Shown: piece after piece, positions 35,099 through 43,542 of the stretch
Layout of the letters: every line of letters starts with the position of its first letter
Numbering within the stretch: the stretch's first letter is position 1
Origin: Clostridiales bacterium
GTDB lineage: Bacteria; Bacillota; Clostridia; Oscillospirales; Oscillospiraceae
Direction: 5' to 3'
Assembly: GCA_003150485.1 (NCBI GenBank)
Contig: QALX01000007.1
Location: 62,001-126,000, forward strand
DNA length: 64,000 nt
The notes under the pieces: model-generated
What the model saw: only the letters and a program-made list of their open reading frames with translations
What the model was told of the DNA's origin: nothing
The model's database searches: none
Translations under genes and position numbers: made by a program

Positions 35099-35176
35099 AA
35101 AAATAGGTCCTCCAAAAAAATTTTTTTAGTACAAAAAAGCGATCCGTAACCGAAATTGATTACTTCACAGGTAATA

Positions 35177-35205
35177 ATTATATCGGATTGTTGGACTTCT
35201 TGCAA
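35177..35205 (-). promoter_or_regulatory. Promoter of the TRAP operon
   Basis: On the minus strand: TTGCAA (35205-35200), 17 bases, TATAAT (35182-35177). Confidence 0.7.
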
Positions 35206-35634
35206 TACCTAAAATACGCAAATCGGGAATACTTTTACCTGTTTTTCTCCCATGGCCCAAGGTAAAACCGCCGAAAAAACGACTTTTCTCAACATCCCTC
35301 CCTTCCGTTCCCCGCATGCACCACATTTTTTATTTCCTTGCAAATCTCCTCATTTCCTCTCTTTTCGAGCGTTTTTTCTCTCTTTAAGCGCCGGAATCTA
35401 ACCAATCATGATCCCGCCTTCCGTGCGTTTCCTCCGTTGGCTCGCCCCGGACGCGCCGTTTCTGCTCCCCGCACCGGCCCGTTGATAAAAAATACCACTT
35501 AAGGCATATTTCCCGCGCTCCATTCCCGGCCCCAGATTTTCTCCGCCGCCCCAAGTCCCCAAATTGTATAGTTCTCCCCTTTTTGCAGACAATAGCGGTG
35601 GAACAATCAAACAAATAAGGAGAGAATTGAGCCT
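35206..35634. other. Intergenic region upstream of spoVT
   Basis: About 430 bases, more AT- and pyrimidine-rich than its surroundings. Two overlapping minus-strand frames here lack ribosome sites and family resemblance. It presumably holds the spoVT promoter (a sigma-G type would be expected), but I could not pick convincing boxes. The only clear element is the ribosome site AAGGAGAG at 35617-35624. Confidence 0.4.
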
Positions 35635-36177
35635 ATGAAAGCAACCGGTATTGTGCGCCGGATTGACGATTTGGGGCGTGTTGTGATCCCCAAGGAAATT
35701 CGCCGGACCCTGCGCATTCGAGAGGGCGATCCCCTGGAAATTTACACGGACAAGGATGGCGAAGTCATCTTCAAAAAATACTCCATGATGGGAGGCCTGA
35801 GCGACTTCGCGGGCCAGATCTGTGAGACCCTATATAAGACCTCCAACCACCCCGCCGTCATCACCGACCGGGACAGCATTATCGCCCTGTCCGGCCTGCT
35901 GCGCCGGGAATGGCTGGAGAAGCCGGTCTCCGCCGCCCTGGAGGGGGTGATGGAGGAGAGGCGGCTCTACCAGCGCCAGGAGGGCGACATCCTCCTCCCG
36001 GTCACCGACAGCCGCGGCGGACTGTTCGTCTCCATGGCCGCCCCCATTCTGGCCGAGGGAGATGTGATGGGCTGCCTCCTCTTCGCCGACACGGACGGCG
36101 ACCAGATTCTGGGCGAGACCGAGTACGCCCTGCTTCAGACCATCTCCGGCTTCCTGGGCCGTCATATGGAGACCTGA
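35635..36177 (+). CDS. spoVT: Stage V sporulation regulator SpoVT
   Basis: A 180-residue transcription factor of the forespore. The N-terminal AbrB/SpoVT swapped-hairpin domain (MKATGIVRRIDDLGRVVIPK, EIRRTLRIREGDPLEIY) is nearly identical to B. subtilis SpoVT. The C-terminal GAF-like domain spans about residues 55-178 and ends in ISGFLGRHMET. Full length argues for SpoVT over the short AbrB. It indicates an endospore former. A terminator follows. Confidence 0.93.
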   Translation: MKATGIVRRIDDLGRVVIPKEIRRTLRIREGDPLEIYTDKDGEVIFKKYSMMGGLSDFAGQICETLYKTSNHPAVITDRDSIIALSGLLRREWLEKPVSAALEGVMEERRLYQRQEGDILLPVTDSRGGLFVSMAAPILAEGDVMGCLLFADTDGDQILGETEYALLQTISGFLGRHMET

Positions 36178-36196
36178 GTCGGCACCACTTGCCACC

Positions 36197-36230
36197 GCCG
36201 GATCCCCGGAAGGATCCGGCCTTCTTTTTT
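36197..36230 (+). terminator. Rho-independent terminator after spoVT
   Basis: GCCGGATCC (36197-36205) / GGATCCGGC (36212-36220), then CTTCTTTTTT. Confidence 0.9.
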
Positions 36231-36243
36231 GCTTTCCGGCCCC

Positions 36244-36271
36244 TTGACAAGCCCTTGTCTTCTGCTATAAT
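36244..36271 (+). promoter_or_regulatory. Promoter of the first ABC importer operon
   Basis: TTGACA (36244-36249), 16 bases, TATAAT (36266-36271). Confidence 0.75.
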
Positions 36272-36285
36272 GGACAGTACACTTT

Positions 36286-36349
36286 CACACTTAAAAGCGG
36301 TGACGCCACAAATCGTCAGCCTGTCAAAGACATTCCTCTTTTAAGCGTG
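36286..36349 (+). promoter_or_regulatory. Structured leader, possible riboswitch
   Basis: CACACTTAAAAG (36286-36297) pairs with CTTTTAAGCGTG (36338-36349), 11 of 12 pairs with one A-C mismatch. It encloses a hairpin TGACG (36301-36305) / CGTCA (36314-36318) extended by GG/CC around a bulge, and a short TGTC/GACA arm. The closing stem ends 13 bases before the AGGAGGA ribosome site. I do not recognise a known riboswitch class. Confidence 0.45.
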
Positions 36350-36376
36350 GAGTCCATTTTTAGGAGGAATTTAACT

Positions 36377-37420
36377 ATGAAAAAAACAAGCAAACTTCTG
36401 GCCCTGGCTCTGGCCGGCGCCATGATGCTGGGCCTGACCGCCTGCGGCGGCACCGCCGGTGCAGGTTCCGCTGCTAACTCCAGCGCCCCCGCCGCTTCCG
36501 AACCCGCTGCGGCCGCCGGCTCCGCCGCCGCTTCGGATAAGGCTTACAACATCGGCATCTGCCAGCTGGTCCAGCATGAGGCCCTGGACGCCGCTACCAA
36601 GGGCTTCAAAGACGCCCTGACCGAAAAGCTGGGCGACAAGGTCACCTTTGATGAGCAGAACGCAGCCGGCGACTCCGCCACCTGCGCCACCATCTGCAAC
36701 CAGTTCGTCTCCAGCAACGTGGACCTGATCATGGCCAACGCCACCCCTGCGCTCCAGGCCGCTACCGCTGCCACTGACAGCATTCCCATCCTGGGCACCT
36801 CCGTCACGGATTACGGCACCGCCCTGGACATCGCTGACTGGACCGGCACCACCGGCAAGAACGTCTCCGGCACCGCCGATCTGGCTCCCCTGGACAAGCA
36901 GGCCGAAATGATCAAGGAACTGTTCCCCGACGCCAAGAACGTGGGCATCCTGTACTGCTCCGCCGAGCCCAACTCCAAGTATCAGGCCACCAAGATCACC
37001 GAGGCCCTGACCGAGATGGACTACACCTGCACTGAATACACCTTCGCCGACTCCAACGACGTGGCTTCCGTCACCACCACTGCCTGTGACGCCAGCGATG
37101 TGCTCTACATCCCCACTGACAACACTGCCGCCTCCTGCGCCGAGGCCATCAACAACGTAGCTGCCCCGGCTAAGACTCCCATCGTCGCCGGTGAAGAGGG
37201 CATCTGCAAGGGCTGCGGCGTCGCAACTCTGTCCATCAGCTACTATGACCTGGGCTACGCCACCGGCGAGATGGCTTACGAAGTCCTGGTCAACGGCGCT
37301 GACATCACCACCATGGAAGTCCAGTCCGCCCCCAAGACCACTTACAAGTATATGGCGGACCGCTGCAAGGATCTGGGCGTGGAAGTTCCCGACACCTATG
37401 AGGCCATTGAAGCGGAATAA
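36377..37420 (+). CDS. ABC importer substrate-binding lipoprotein (TrpX-like family), copy 1
   Basis: A 347-residue lipoprotein with lipobox LTAC at about residue 22 and an Ala/Ser-rich linker. The mature domain follows the ABC_sub_bind pattern: IGICQLVQHEALDAATKGFK, FVSSNVDLIMANATPALQAA, PILGTSVTDYGTAL, NVGILYCSAEPNSKYQA, YIPTDNTAASC, PIVAGEEGICKGCGVATLSI and YYDLGYATGEMA. The family imports tryptophan and probably other small molecules. The permease and ATPase genes follow. It is paralogous to 41320-42402 but lacks a T-box, so the substrate may differ. Confidence 0.88.
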   Translation: MKKTSKLLALALAGAMMLGLTACGGTAGAGSAANSSAPAASEPAAAAGSAAASDKAYNIGICQLVQHEALDAATKGFKDALTEKLGDKVTFDEQNAAGDSATCATICNQFVSSNVDLIMANATPALQAATAATDSIPILGTSVTDYGTALDIADWTGTTGKNVSGTADLAPLDKQAEMIKELFPDAKNVGILYCSAEPNSKYQATKITEALTEMDYTCTEYTFADSNDVASVTTTACDASDVLYIPTDNTAASCAEAINNVAAPAKTPIVAGEEGICKGCGVATLSISYYDLGYATGEMAYEVLVNGADITTMEVQSAPKTTYKYMADRCKDLGVEVPDTYEAIEAE

Positions 37421-37463
37421 ATTTGATTCTTTCTTCCTTTTTCCCTGACATAACCAAAGGACT

Positions 37464-37502
37464 GGGGTGCTGCGTAACCGCGGCACCCCCATGCCCTTTT
37501 TC
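37464..37502 (+). terminator. Attenuating hairpin between binding protein and permease genes
   Basis: GGGGTGC (37464-37470) / GCACCCC (37483-37489), then a short gap and TTTTT. It would lower permease relative to binding-protein mRNA. The rest of 37421-37658 shows no other gene. Confidence 0.6.
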
Positions 37503-37658
37503 CGGCCTGTCCGCGGTTTGCTTCGGATGGGCTGTTGCAGCGCTGTCCCGATTAAATCCACCCGTATGCCAAACCAGATTGTGGCCCTTGCGCTTTGCCT
37601 CCATTTCGGTTATGATGGATTTCGACACATTCCAAACAATTTGAGGAGGATATCCTGT

Positions 37659-38603
37659 ATGTCATATCTCGCTTCGCTCAATCCCATGAACTTATTTGGT
37701 TCCCTGCCGGGCAACATCGCCCAGGGGCTGATCTGGGGGCTTATGGCTCTCGGCGTCTACATCACCTTCCGCCTGCTGGACTTTGCCGACCTGACCGTAG
37801 ACGGCACCTTTGCCACCGGCGGCGCCGTCACCGTGGTCCTGATCCTCCACGGCTGGTCCGCCCCCGCCGCCCTGCTCGTCGCCGTGCTGGCCGGTCTGGC
37901 CGCCGGGCTGATCACCGGTCTGCTCCACACCCTGCTGGGCATTCCCCCGATTCTCGCCGGCATTCTCACCCAGATCGCCCTGTACTCCATCAACCTGAAC
38001 ATCATGGGGATGGCAAACCTGGCCGTCAGTGTGGACAACTATCCGCTGATCCTCTCCCTGCGTAAGGTCACCCAGTCCATCCTCATCAGCCTGATCTTTG
38101 CCGCCGTGATCATCGCCATCCTGTACTGGTACTTCGGCACGGAACAGGGCAGCTCCATCCGGGCCACCGGCTGCAACCCGGCCATGTCCAAGGCCCAGGG
38201 CATCAACATCAACTTCACCAAGGTACTGGCTCTGGCCATCTCCAACGGCCTGGTTGGCCTGTCCGGCGGGCTGATGGCCCAGTATCAGGGGTTCTCCGAC
38301 ATCAACATGGGCCGGGGCGCCATCGTCATCGGCCTGGCCGCCGTCATTATCGGCGAGGTGCTGGGTGAAGCGATTTTCCGCAAACATCTGAATTTCTTCG
38401 GCCGTCTGACCTTCGTGGTCCTGGGCGGCGTGATCTACTACATCGTGGTGGGCGTGGTCCTCTGGCTCAAGCTGCCCTCCAACGATCTGAAGCTGTTCAC
38501 CGCCGTCATCGTGGCCATCTTCCTGGCCGTACCCTACCTGAAGGCCAAATCCAAAACCTCCTTCGCCAAGGCCGCAAAGAAGGGAGCGCAGCACAATGCT
38601 TGA
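37659..38603 (+). CDS. ABC importer permease, copy 1
   Basis: A 314-residue membrane protein with eight to ten helices. ITFRLLDFADLTVDGTFATG near the N-terminus, GIPPILAGILTQIALYSINL, and SSIRATGCNPAMSKAQGINI (the cytoplasmic coupling region) are typical of permeases paired with ABC_sub_bind proteins. GAGGAGGA precedes ATG 37659. The stop overlaps the ATPase start by eight bases. Confidence 0.88.
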   Translation: MSYLASLNPMNLFGSLPGNIAQGLIWGLMALGVYITFRLLDFADLTVDGTFATGGAVTVVLILHGWSAPAALLVAVLAGLAAGLITGLLHTLLGIPPILAGILTQIALYSINLNIMGMANLAVSVDNYPLILSLRKVTQSILISLIFAAVIIAILYWYFGTEQGSSIRATGCNPAMSKAQGININFTKVLALAISNGLVGLSGGLMAQYQGFSDINMGRGAIVIGLAAVIIGEVLGEAIFRKHLNFFGRLTFVVLGGVIYYIVVGVVLWLKLPSNDLKLFTAVIVAIFLAVPYLKAKSKTSFAKAAKKGAQHNA

Positions 38604-39390
38604 TATTATCAATGTCCACAAGACGTTTAACCCCGGCACCATCAACGAAAAGGTGGCTCTGGCCGGCGTAGACCTGCACCTGAATCCCGGCGACTTCTGC
38701 ACCATCATCGGCGGCAACGGCGCGGGCAAATCCACCACCCTCAACGCCGTGGCCGGCGTGTGGCCAGTGGACGAGGGCTCCATCATCATCGACGGTGAGA
38801 ACGTCACCGGCGCCCCCGAGCACAAGCGGGCCTCTTACCTGGGCCGGGTATTCCAGGACCCCATGACCGGCACCGCCGCCACCATGAACATTGAGGAGAA
38901 TCTGGCTCTGGCCGCCCGCCGCGGTTCCCGCCGCGGCCTGAAGTGGGGGGTTACCAAAGCGGAGAAGGAGCGTTATCATGAACTGCTCAAGACCCTGGAG
39001 CTGGGCCTGGAGGACCGTATGACCGCCAAGGTGGGTCTGCTCTCCGGCGGCCAGCGTCAGGCGCTGACCCTGCTCATGGCCACCCTGCGCAAGCCCAAGC
39101 TGCTGCTGCTGGACGAGCACACCGCCGCTCTGGACCCCAAGACCGCTGAGAAGGTGCTGAAAACCACCGACAAGATCATCTCCGAGCAGAACCTCACCGC
39201 CATGATGGTCACCCACAACATGAAAGACGCCATCGCCCACGGCAACCGTCTCATCATGATGCACGAGGGCAAGATCATCCTGAACATCTCCGGCGAGGAC
39301 AAGCACAAGCTCACCGTCCCCGACCTGCTCCACCAGTTCGAGCTGGTCAGCGGCGAAGAGTTTGCCAACGACAAAGCAATCCTAGCTTAA
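38596..39390 (+). CDS. ABC importer ATP-binding protein, copy 1
   Basis: A 264-residue ATPase with Walker A GGNGAGKST, Q-loop FQDPMTGT, signature LSGGQRQAL, Walker B LLLLDEHTAALDP (DEHT where most ABC proteins have DEPT, as in its paralogue) and the H-loop VTHNM. It energises the importer formed with the two upstream proteins. Confidence 0.92.
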   Translation: MLDIINVHKTFNPGTINEKVALAGVDLHLNPGDFCTIIGGNGAGKSTTLNAVAGVWPVDEGSIIIDGENVTGAPEHKRASYLGRVFQDPMTGTAATMNIEENLALAARRGSRRGLKWGVTKAEKERYHELLKTLELGLEDRMTAKVGLLSGGQRQALTLLMATLRKPKLLLLDEHTAALDPKTAEKVLKTTDKIISEQNLTAMMVTHNMKDAIAHGNRLIMMHEGKIILNISGEDKHKLTVPDLLHQFELVSGEEFANDKAILA

Positions 39391-39763
39391 GCCAGGGGCG
39401 CTGCCCTTGCAACCTGCCCCTTTTTCACTCTGTGTAAGTTCGACTTAACCAAATCAGAGATTTGGAGTCTCACTTATGAAAAAAAGGGGACAAAAAACTT
39501 TTTTCGCTCTCGCCCATTCAACGAGACGTGGGTGAAATGCCGATTTTCATCGGCATAGGGGAGAATAAAATCAAAACATGGAACCTTTCCTAACATCGTG
39601 AAAGGTTCCATGTTTTATATTTCTTGATATCCCGATCGCCGACGCAGGCCGGCTTCTGCCCACTTGGCAAGCGATCGGCGCATAGCGCGAAAGAAGTTCT
39701 TCGGTCCAGCCTTTTTCCAAAGGGCTGGCGGGGTCTGGGGCAGTGCCCCAGCGTACATCTAAC
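39391..39763. repeat. Hairpin-rich intergenic region with a probable dispersed repeat
   Basis: No gene is seen here. Hairpins include ATGCCGAT/ATCGGCAT (39537-39556) and a 17-bp perfect stem AAAACATGGAACCTTTC (39573-39589, partner 39600-39616). Inverted CGATCGC/GCGATCG copies lie at 39633 and 39671, CCAGCC/GGCTGG around 39706-39728, and CTGGGG/CCCCAG at 39735-39751. The block GGCTGGCGGGGTCTGGGGCA looks like an intergenic repeat common in related gut Clostridia, but only one copy lies in this window. The 17-bp stem can terminate transcription from either side. Confidence 0.5.
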
Positions 39764-40777
39764 TCACAGAAGTGGGATGCCGGCCTCCCGGCAGATGCGT
39801 TTGGTCTCGTCATCCCAGACGCTGCACTGGACTTCGCCGATGTGGGCGCTGCCCAGGAGGAGCATACACAGGCGGCTCTGGCCGATGCCGCCGCCGATGG
39901 TGTAGGGCAGTTCGCCGGCCAGCAGGGCCTTGTGGAAGGGCAGCTTGCGCCGCTCCTCGCAGCCGGCCAGAGTCAGCTGGCGGTCCAGGGACGCGGGGCT
40001 GACCCGGATTCCCATGGAGGACACCTCAAAGGCCCGCTCCAGGGTGCGGTTCCAGAACAGCAAGTCGCCGTTGAGGGCCCAGTCGTCATAGTCCGGGGCG
40101 CGGCCATCGTGGGGGACGCCGGACTTGAGCTTGCCGCCAATCTGCATCAGGAACACCGTGTGGTGTACGCGCACAAAAGCGTCCTCCCGCTCCTTGGGGG
40201 ACAGACCCGGGTACAGGTCCTCCAACTCCTGGGCAGTGACAAAGGTGATATCCGGCTCCACAGTGGGCAACTGGTTCAGGGCGGGATACATGCTGTGGAG
40301 GGTCCGCTCGGTGGACCGGACCGCAAAGACAATCTTGCGCACCGTCTCCTTTAAGTAGTCCAGGGTCCGCTCCTGGGGCTCCATGATGCGCTCCCAATCC
40401 CACTGATCCACGTAAATAGAATGGAGATTGTCCAGATCCTCATCCCGGCGGATGGCGTTCATATCGGTGTACAGACCGCTGCCAGTATGGAAGCCGTAGT
40501 CCTTCAGGGCCTGGCGCTTCCACTTGGCCAGGGAGTGGACCACCTGGGCCTGGGTTCCGGTAGCTCTGATGTCGAAGCTCACCGGGCGCTCCACGCCGTT
40601 GAGATCGTCGTTGAGGCCGGTGGCCGCCTCCAGGAACAGGGGCGCCGACACCCGGCGCAGATTCAGCTGGCCGGAGAGCACGTCGGCAAACAGCCGCTTG
40701 GTCATACCGATTGCAAGCTGGGTCTCATAGGAATTCAAAATTGGGCGGTAGCCCTGGGGCACGAAAACTTGGTTCAT
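39764..40777 (-). CDS. asnA: Aspartate-ammonia ligase (asparagine synthetase A)
   Basis: Makes asparagine from aspartate, ammonia and ATP. The 337-residue enzyme is related to class II aminoacyl-tRNA synthetases. Recognisable blocks are YETQLAIGMTKRLFADVLSG (under twenty residues each side of the start of the fold), RVSAPLFLEAATGLNDDLNG, AIRRDEDLDNLHSIYVDQWD, GKLKSGVPHDGRAPDYDDW and the C-terminal GGGIGQSRLCMLLL. The start is ATG with GAGGAGGAAA upstream. It is monocistronic. Confidence 0.96.
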   Translation of the reverse strand: MNQVFVPQGYRPILNSYETQLAIGMTKRLFADVLSGQLNLRRVSAPLFLEAATGLNDDLNGVERPVSFDIRATGTQAQVVHSLAKWKRQALKDYGFHTGSGLYTDMNAIRRDEDLDNLHSIYVDQWDWERIMEPQERTLDYLKETVRKIVFAVRSTERTLHSMYPALNQLPTVEPDITFVTAQELEDLYPGLSPKEREDAFVRVHHTVFLMQIGGKLKSGVPHDGRAPDYDDWALNGDLLFWNRTLERAFEVSSMGIRVSPASLDRQLTLAGCEERRKLPFHKALLAGELPYTIGGGIGQSRLCMLLLGSAHIGEVQCSVWDDETKRICREAGIPLL

Positions 40778-40859
40778 ATCAGTTTCCTCCTCTATTTTCC
40801 CCGGGAAAGGCGGCGAAACAGGACGCGGTTACCAGGGTTTGGATGTCCTTTTGCGTTTT

Positions 40860-40888
40860 ATTGTACCATACCCCGTCCCTTCTTTCAA
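40860..40888 (-). promoter_or_regulatory. Promoter of asnA
   Basis: On the minus strand: TTGAAA (40888-40883), 17 bases, TACAAT (40865-40860). Confidence 0.7.
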
Positions 40889-40933
40889 CCGCGCCCGGAC
40901 GCAGTTTTCCCCGCCGATTTAGGAAAAAAACCG

Positions 40934-40962
40934 TTGACAAACCCCTCCCTCACGCATATAAT
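40934..40962 (+). promoter_or_regulatory. Promoter of the T-box ABC importer operon
   Basis: TTGACA (40934-40939), 17 bases, TATAAT (40957-40962); a perfect consensus pair. Confidence 0.8.
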
Positions 40963-40974
40963 GGCACTATCAAC

Positions 40975-41266
40975 CGAACAAAGAAACCGAAGAGAAAGAG
41001 GAGTAACCTGCTGCAACCCAGCTGATAGAGAGCCGCCGATGGTGGAATGGCGGCAGCGGAGGGCAGGTGAATGGACTTTCGAGGGCGGCCTGAACCGCGT
41101 CTGCGCAGTAGGGTCCGACGGGTACCCGTCCCGTTATCCATTGGGCACAGGTCATGCAAGGCGCCTGTGAGAAAATGAGCGGACTTATCTTTATGATAGT
41201 CAATTTGGGTGGTACCGCAGGAGCGCAGCTCTTGTCCTAAAGTCAGGACGAGGGGCTGCTTTTTTC
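40975..41266 (+). ncRNA. T-box leader, probably tryptophan-specific
   Basis: Stem I contains the distal loop region GCCGCCGATGGTGGAATGGC and, on the 3' side, GGTGAATGGAC, where the specifier appears to be TGG (41072-41074) followed by A. The T-box GGGTGGTACCGC lies at 41207-41218. The terminator GCAGCTC...GAGGGGCTGC with TTTTTT ends at 41265. A Trp specifier fits the TrpX-like binding protein encoded downstream. Confidence 0.85.
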
Positions 41267-41319
41267 TTGCCCGCCCTCCGTTTGAGTGCCTGCGCAACTT
41301 TCTGAAGGAGGAACTTAAC

Positions 41320-42402
41320 ATGAAATCTCTCACCAAAAAACTGCTGGCTGGCGCCACTGTCTCCGCTATGCTGTTCAGCCTGACCGCCTGCGGCGGCGGC
41401 ACGGACACCGGCTCCGCTTCCGGTTCTGCCGCCGGTTCCGCAGCCGCCACTGGCACCACCTACAAGGTGGGCATCGTCCAGTACGTCAGCGACGCCTCTC
41501 TGGACCAGATCTCCAACAACATCAAGGCCGAGCTGGACGCCAAGGGCAAAGAGCTGGGCGTCACCTTCGACTACAAGCCCTACTTCCAGAACGGCGAGGG
41601 CGACGCCACCGTCATCAACCAGATCGCCTCCGACCTGGTGGCCGACGGCGTGGACATCATCGTCCCCATCGCCACCCCCACCGCCGTGGTGATGCAGACC
41701 GCCACTGAGGATAATCAGATCCCCGTGGTCTTCTCCGCCGTTTCCGACCCGGTGGGCGCGGAGCTGGTGGACTCCATGGACAAACCGGGCGGTAACATCA
41801 CCGGCACCTCGGACGCCCTGGACACCAGTGCCATCTTCAAGCTGATGACCACTGCCGACCCCGACTGTGATTATGTGGGCCTGCTCTATGACAACGGCCA
41901 GGACTCCTCCACCCAGCCCATCGCCGAAGCCAAGGCCTATCTGGACAAGGCAAACATCAAGTACATTGAAAAGACCGGCACCACCACTGATGAGATCAAC
42001 CTGGCCGCCCAGTCCCTGATCGCCGAGAAGGTGGACGCGGTGTTCACCCCCACTGATAACACCGTCATGACCGCCGAGCTGAGCATCTACGAATCCCTGG
42101 CTGAGGCCGGCATCCCCCACTACTGCGGCGCGGACTCCTTCGCTCTCAACGGCGCCTTCTGCGGCTACGGCGTAGACTACGCCAACCTGGGCGTGATGAC
42201 CGCCGACATGGTGGTTGACATACTGGTCAATGGCAAGGACCCGGCCACTACCCCGGTACAGACCTTTGACAACGGCATCGCCACCGTCAACACCGAGACC
42301 TGTGAGACGCTGAAGCTGGACCTGAAGACCATCAAGGAACAGTTCGCCCCTCTGTGCACCCAGGTCGCAGAGACCACCACCTCTGAGTCCTTCACCGAAT
42401 AA
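41320..42402 (+). CDS. trpX: Tryptophan ABC transporter substrate-binding lipoprotein
   Basis: A 360-residue lipoprotein (lipobox LTAC, then a Gly/Ser/Ala linker). The ABC_sub_bind domain has KVGIVQYVSDASLDQISNNI, NQIASDLVADGVDIIVPIAT, PVVFSAVSDPVGAELV, YVGLLYDNGQDSSTQPI, FTPTDNTVMTAELSIYESLA and GYGVDYANLGVMTADM. The T-box with an apparent Trp specifier makes tryptophan the likely substrate. GAAGGAGGAA precedes ATG 41320. It is a paralogue of 36377-37420. Confidence 0.85.
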   Translation: MKSLTKKLLAGATVSAMLFSLTACGGGTDTGSASGSAAGSAAATGTTYKVGIVQYVSDASLDQISNNIKAELDAKGKELGVTFDYKPYFQNGEGDATVINQIASDLVADGVDIIVPIATPTAVVMQTATEDNQIPVVFSAVSDPVGAELVDSMDKPGGNITGTSDALDTSAIFKLMTTADPDCDYVGLLYDNGQDSSTQPIAEAKAYLDKANIKYIEKTGTTTDEINLAAQSLIAEKVDAVFTPTDNTVMTAELSIYESLAEAGIPHYCGADSFALNGAFCGYGVDYANLGVMTADMVVDILVNGKDPATTPVQTFDNGIATVNTETCETLKLDLKTIKEQFAPLCTQVAETTTSESFTE

Positions 42403-42421
42403 GGTCACCGAATCCCACTGC

Positions 42422-42456
42422 AAAGGGTCAGGGCACACTGCTGCCCTGATCCTTTG
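42422..42456 (+). terminator. Attenuating hairpin after trpX
   Basis: AAAGGGTCAGGGCA (42422-42435) pairs with TGCCCTGATCCTTT (42442-42455). It lies between binding-protein and permease genes, as in the other importer. Confidence 0.7.
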
Positions 42457-42480
42457 TCCGGGTGCGGCAGGGAGAACAGT

Positions 42481-42512
42481 TACGGTAACCCGCCGCTACG
42501 GTAACCCGCCGC
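42481..42512 (+). repeat. 16-bp tandem duplication
   Basis: TACGGTAACCCGCCGC occurs twice in direct succession (42481-42496 and 42497-42512) in the trpX-trpY gap. There is no known function; it looks like a recent slippage product. Confidence 0.9.
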
Positions 42513-42570
42513 CGTTCTCTCTGCCACAGCCGCCCGTCTACGTCTCTCACAAAGGAGTTGGTTTTCTTCT

Positions 42571-43542
42571 ATGGGTTCCTTTATCACACTGGGTACCATC
42601 CAGACCGCCCTGGAGCTGGGGGTCATCTACTCCCTGGTGGCCCTGGCCCTGTTCCTCAGCTTCTCCATGCTCAACGTCTGCGACCTGTCCACTGACAGCT
42701 GCTTTACCCTGGGCTGCGCCGTGGGCTCCATGGTGGCCATCGCCGGTCACCCTATCCTGGCCATTTTCGCCGCCATGGGGGCCGGGATTCTTTCCGGCTA
42801 TCTCACCGCCCTCCTTCAGACCAAACTGGGGGTCGAGAGCATCCTGGCCGGTATCATCGTCAACACCGGCCTGTACACCATCAACATCTTTATCATGGGC
42901 AAGTCCATCCTCAACCTGAACACCACCACCACCGTGTTCACCCTGGCCCGGGACCTGCTCAAGGGCAGCCCTCTGGAGGACTGGTCCCGGCTCATCGTGG
43001 CGGTACTCTTCGTGGGGGTGATTGCGGTCCTGCTGGCCTTCTTCCTCCACACCCGTCTGGGGCTCTCCATCCGGGCCACCGGTGACAATGAGGACATGGT
43101 GAAGGCCTCCTCCATCAACCCCTCCCTCACCATTATCGTGGGCCTGTGCGTAGCCAACGCCATGACCGCCCTGTCCGGCTGCCTCCTGGGCGAGTACCAG
43201 AAGTCCTGTGACATCAACATGGGCACCGGTATGGTCACCATCGCCCTGGCCTCCCTGATCATCGGCGAGACCCTCATGGGCCGGGGCGGCATCCCCTTCC
43301 GCATCGTCGGGGTCCTCTTCGGCTCCTGCCTGTACCGGGTGATCGTGGCCATCGCCATGCGCTTCAACCTGCCCGCCTCCGCCCTGAAGCTGGTCTCCGC
43401 CCTGATCGTGGCCGTGGCCATCGCCTCCCCCACCCTGCGCCAGATGGTAGGGTTCCAGAAGATCAAATGGCGGCGGAAAAGCCAGTACGGCCAGCAGAAG
43501 GCCGCCGCAAACCAGGGAAAGGACGGTGAGGGACCGTGCTGA
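42571..43542 (+). CDS. trpY: Tryptophan ABC transporter permease
   Basis: A 323-residue membrane protein with about eight helices. ALFLSFSMLNVCDLSTDSCF, GVESILAGIIVNTGLYTINI and the coupling block LSIRATGDNEDMVKASSINP parallel the copy-1 permease. The C-terminal tail is basic and Gln-rich (RRKSQYGQQKAAANQGK). AAAGGAG precedes ATG. It overlaps the ATPase GTG start by seven bases. Confidence 0.85.
   Translation: MGSFITLGTIQTALELGVIYSLVALALFLSFSMLNVCDLSTDSCFTLGCAVGSMVAIAGHPILAIFAAMGAGILSGYLTALLQTKLGVESILAGIIVNTGLYTINIFIMGKSILNLNTTTTVFTLARDLLKGSPLEDWSRLIVAVLFVGVIAVLLAFFLHTRLGLSIRATGDNEDMVKASSINPSLTIIVGLCVANAMTALSGCLLGEYQKSCDINMGTGMVTIALASLIIGETLMGRGGIPFRIVGVLFGSCLYRVIVAIAMRFNLPASALKLVSALIVAVAIASPTLRQMVGFQKIKWRRKSQYGQQKAAANQGKDGEGPC

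Noticed and set aside
35384..35614. Two overlapping minus-strand frames upstream of spoVT
   Set aside because: No ribosome site and no conserved motif; they lie in a promoter-bearing, low-complexity interval.
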